A stretch of DNA of 64,000 nt from Tetrahymena elliotti 4EA (lineage: Eukaryota; Ciliophora; Oligohymenophorea; Hymenostomatida; Tetrahymenidae), in assembly GCA_000231825.2 (NCBI GenBank), contig JH720341.1, forward strand, positions 606,758-670,757. Reading direction: 5' to 3'. Below are positions 62,381 through 64,000 of the stretch, piece after piece; the first letter of the stretch is position 1; each line of letters begins with the position of its first letter. The notes under the pieces were generated by a model. It saw only the letters and a list, made by a program, of their open reading frames with translations. It was not told the DNA's origin and did no database searches. Both the position numbers and the translations under genes were made by a program.

Positions 62381-63542
62381 AGTTTATAACAGATAAATAA
62401 ATAGCTTTTAAATTCTTTTTTATTTTTTTCGTAATATTTTTTTAATTTTTAAAATTTATAATTATTTTTTGAAATTTTGCTCACCTTTTTATATGTGATT
62501 CCTATTAATTAAAATTCTTAATTAATAACTATTCAAAAGGTATCTTTAAATCATCTTTATAGTATCTTTTTTTAATTTCTCTAAAATCAAAACCAATCAA
62601 AAGAGATTAAAAAATTTAGAAATTAAGAATTTGGTATCTTTTCAATTCTTAAAATCATATTTTAGTTTTTTAAATTCATTTTATTTATCAAATGTAAACT
62701 TTTTTTCTCAAAATAAAACAAAAATAAGTGTGATAAATAACATAATTTTACAAAAATTTAATAATTTTATAAATATTGTTTTTATTAAATTATACAAAAA
62801 TAAAAAATCTAACTTACTCAGTTTTTAAAATAAAAAGTTTTTATTCATAAAGGTAAAAAAAAAATATTATCTGTCAAGTAGCTTAATAAAATTGAATTTA
62901 TTAGTTATTAATCATACTTAAAAATCAAAAACTATTCTACCAATACTTTTAAAAAGTAAATATTTAAAAAACACTAAAGTTATTTCTTTATTATTAATCA
63001 GTTCAGACTCAGATAGCTTTTAAAATAAATTAAAATTTAAAACAAGAAAACAATTTAATACAGTTTTTTATTTTTTAAAACAAACTAAATTTAACAATTT
63101 AACTTTTTATATTAGAATATCAGATTATTATTATCAAATGAATATTCTTATTAATTAGATTTACAAATTTAACAATTGGTGTTTTCATTCTTTAATAAAT
63201 ATGGAGCTTAGAGATAATTAGATTTTAAATTCTAATTTTTTTTCAAACACGTTTTGTGCACATTTTATTTTTCTATAGAATTTATTTATTTTTATCTATA
63301 TCAAAAATTTAAAATTTAATCTATTTTACTATAAGAAAGAATTAGAAACTTCTTTGTTTAGGAATTAAAAAATATGTGTTAAAAGATTAATTATTAGAAA
63401 TTATTAAATAAAAAATACTTTTTGATAATACGCTAATTAATTTTTTAGTTTTGGAAAAAAAAGATAAAAAATAATTAAAAATTTCTAGATAATTTTTTCT
63501 TAGAATAAATAAGATACGTTTATAAAAATAAAATAGCTATTA
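62381..63542. other. Divergent intergenic region
   Basis: This 1.2 kb of AT-rich DNA between divergent genes should contain both promoters. No coding frame was supported; a 65-codon frame at 62631 is hydrophobic Phe/Asn/Ser-rich text typical of random AT-rich DNA. Confidence 0.5.
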
Positions 63543-63750
63543 ATGTTTTGGTTTACTGTTGGATTTGCTTTTGTAGGTATCCCCGCAGGTATAATTATAT
63601 AATAGGTTTTTAAAAAAATTAATTTATTATGAATAATAACAAGGATTTTATTGCAGAGAAAATAAGGTTTAACCTCCTGTTTTAATTAATTTTGAAGGAC
63701 TTAAAGAAGCCATTAAAAAATATAGAGAATCTAGCTAAAAAGATGAATGA
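63543..63750 (+). CDS. Membrane microprotein, 45 residues
   Basis: Two exons (63543-63588 and 63659-63750) join in phase, using an acceptor ending GCAGAG. The protein opens MFWFTVGFAFVGIPA, a single hydrophobic helix. A hydrophilic tail follows (NKVQPPVLINFEGLKEAIKK, YRESSQKDE). Small one-helix proteins of this layout are typical accessory subunits of respiratory-chain or ER complexes, but no family was recognised. Both exons are less AT-rich than the surrounding DNA. A neighbouring AG two bases upstream would shift the frame, so the acceptor choice matters. Confidence 0.6.
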
Positions 63751-64000
63751 TTTAAAAATTATATGCTAGTAAATTAAAATAATTTATATGTAATTACTTC
63801 ATAATGTATATAATAATATGTATTTTCATTCATTATTCACAAAAGCTTTAATTTTAGTATAACAGTATTATATTTTACTCTCATTATTTTTTTTTGATAA
63901 TGTCAACAAAAAAGTTGTGTATTTATTTAACTTTCTATTCAATCAAAAAATATTAAAATTTTAAGATAAAAAAATTCAAATATAAAAATTTTTTAAGTTG
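63751..64000. other. AT-rich right end
   Basis: AT-rich sequence to the window edge, presumably the 3' UTR of the microprotein gene. Nothing else was seen. Confidence 0.4.

Overview
The window looks like macronuclear DNA of a ciliate, most likely Tetrahymena or a close relative. It is extremely AT-rich. Conserved proteins read correctly only if TAA and TAG are glutamine and TGA is the sole stop. For example, a TAG encodes the conserved Gln of the purine nucleoside phosphorylase GRYHFYEGH block, and a TAA encodes the Gln of the HSF motif ASFVRQ. Introns are short, AT-rich and GT-AG, and intergenic DNA is even more AT-rich. No mobile element, CRISPR array, rRNA or tRNA was found. All exon joins here were inferred by hand from frame, phase and splice motifs.

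Left part (1-11775): two paralogous minus-strand genes encode giant cysteine-rich, signal-peptide-bearing multipass membrane proteins. The first runs off the left edge. The second carries about four ~372 bp tandem repeats. Next (13.7-22.6 kb) come a small mitochondrial-like membrane protein, a URI-type prefoldin, a GH19 chitinase-like secreted protein, and two tandem paralogs of an unknown ER-type membrane protein with dilysine tails.

Middle (24.3-46.6 kb): purine nucleoside phosphorylase, a branched-chain 2-oxoacid dehydrogenase E2, a Gln-rich unknown protein, a long coiled-coil protein, a cyclic-nucleotide-binding protein, a zinc-cluster plus YTH-domain candidate m6A reader with an RS-like tail, an unresolved gene, and a heat shock transcription factor with an N/Q-rich tail.

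Right part (48.8-64 kb): a small unknown protein, an AP endonuclease with a PCNA-binding-like box and possible mitochondrial presequence, a Q-rich protein with an apparent 22-nt intron, a HOP2 meiotic recombination factor, an N-terminal-motor kinesin, a mitochondrial calcium uniporter (MCU), a 111-residue Cys-containing protein, CKS1, and a 45-residue membrane microprotein.

The genes are ordinary nuclear housekeeping, RNA-regulation, stress, DNA-repair, meiosis, cytoskeleton and mitochondrial functions, not an operon. The most noteworthy items are the expanded cysteine-rich receptor pair, the YTH fusion, the PIP-box AP endonuclease, the 22-nt intron, and a hairpin/T-run element at 48.1 kb.
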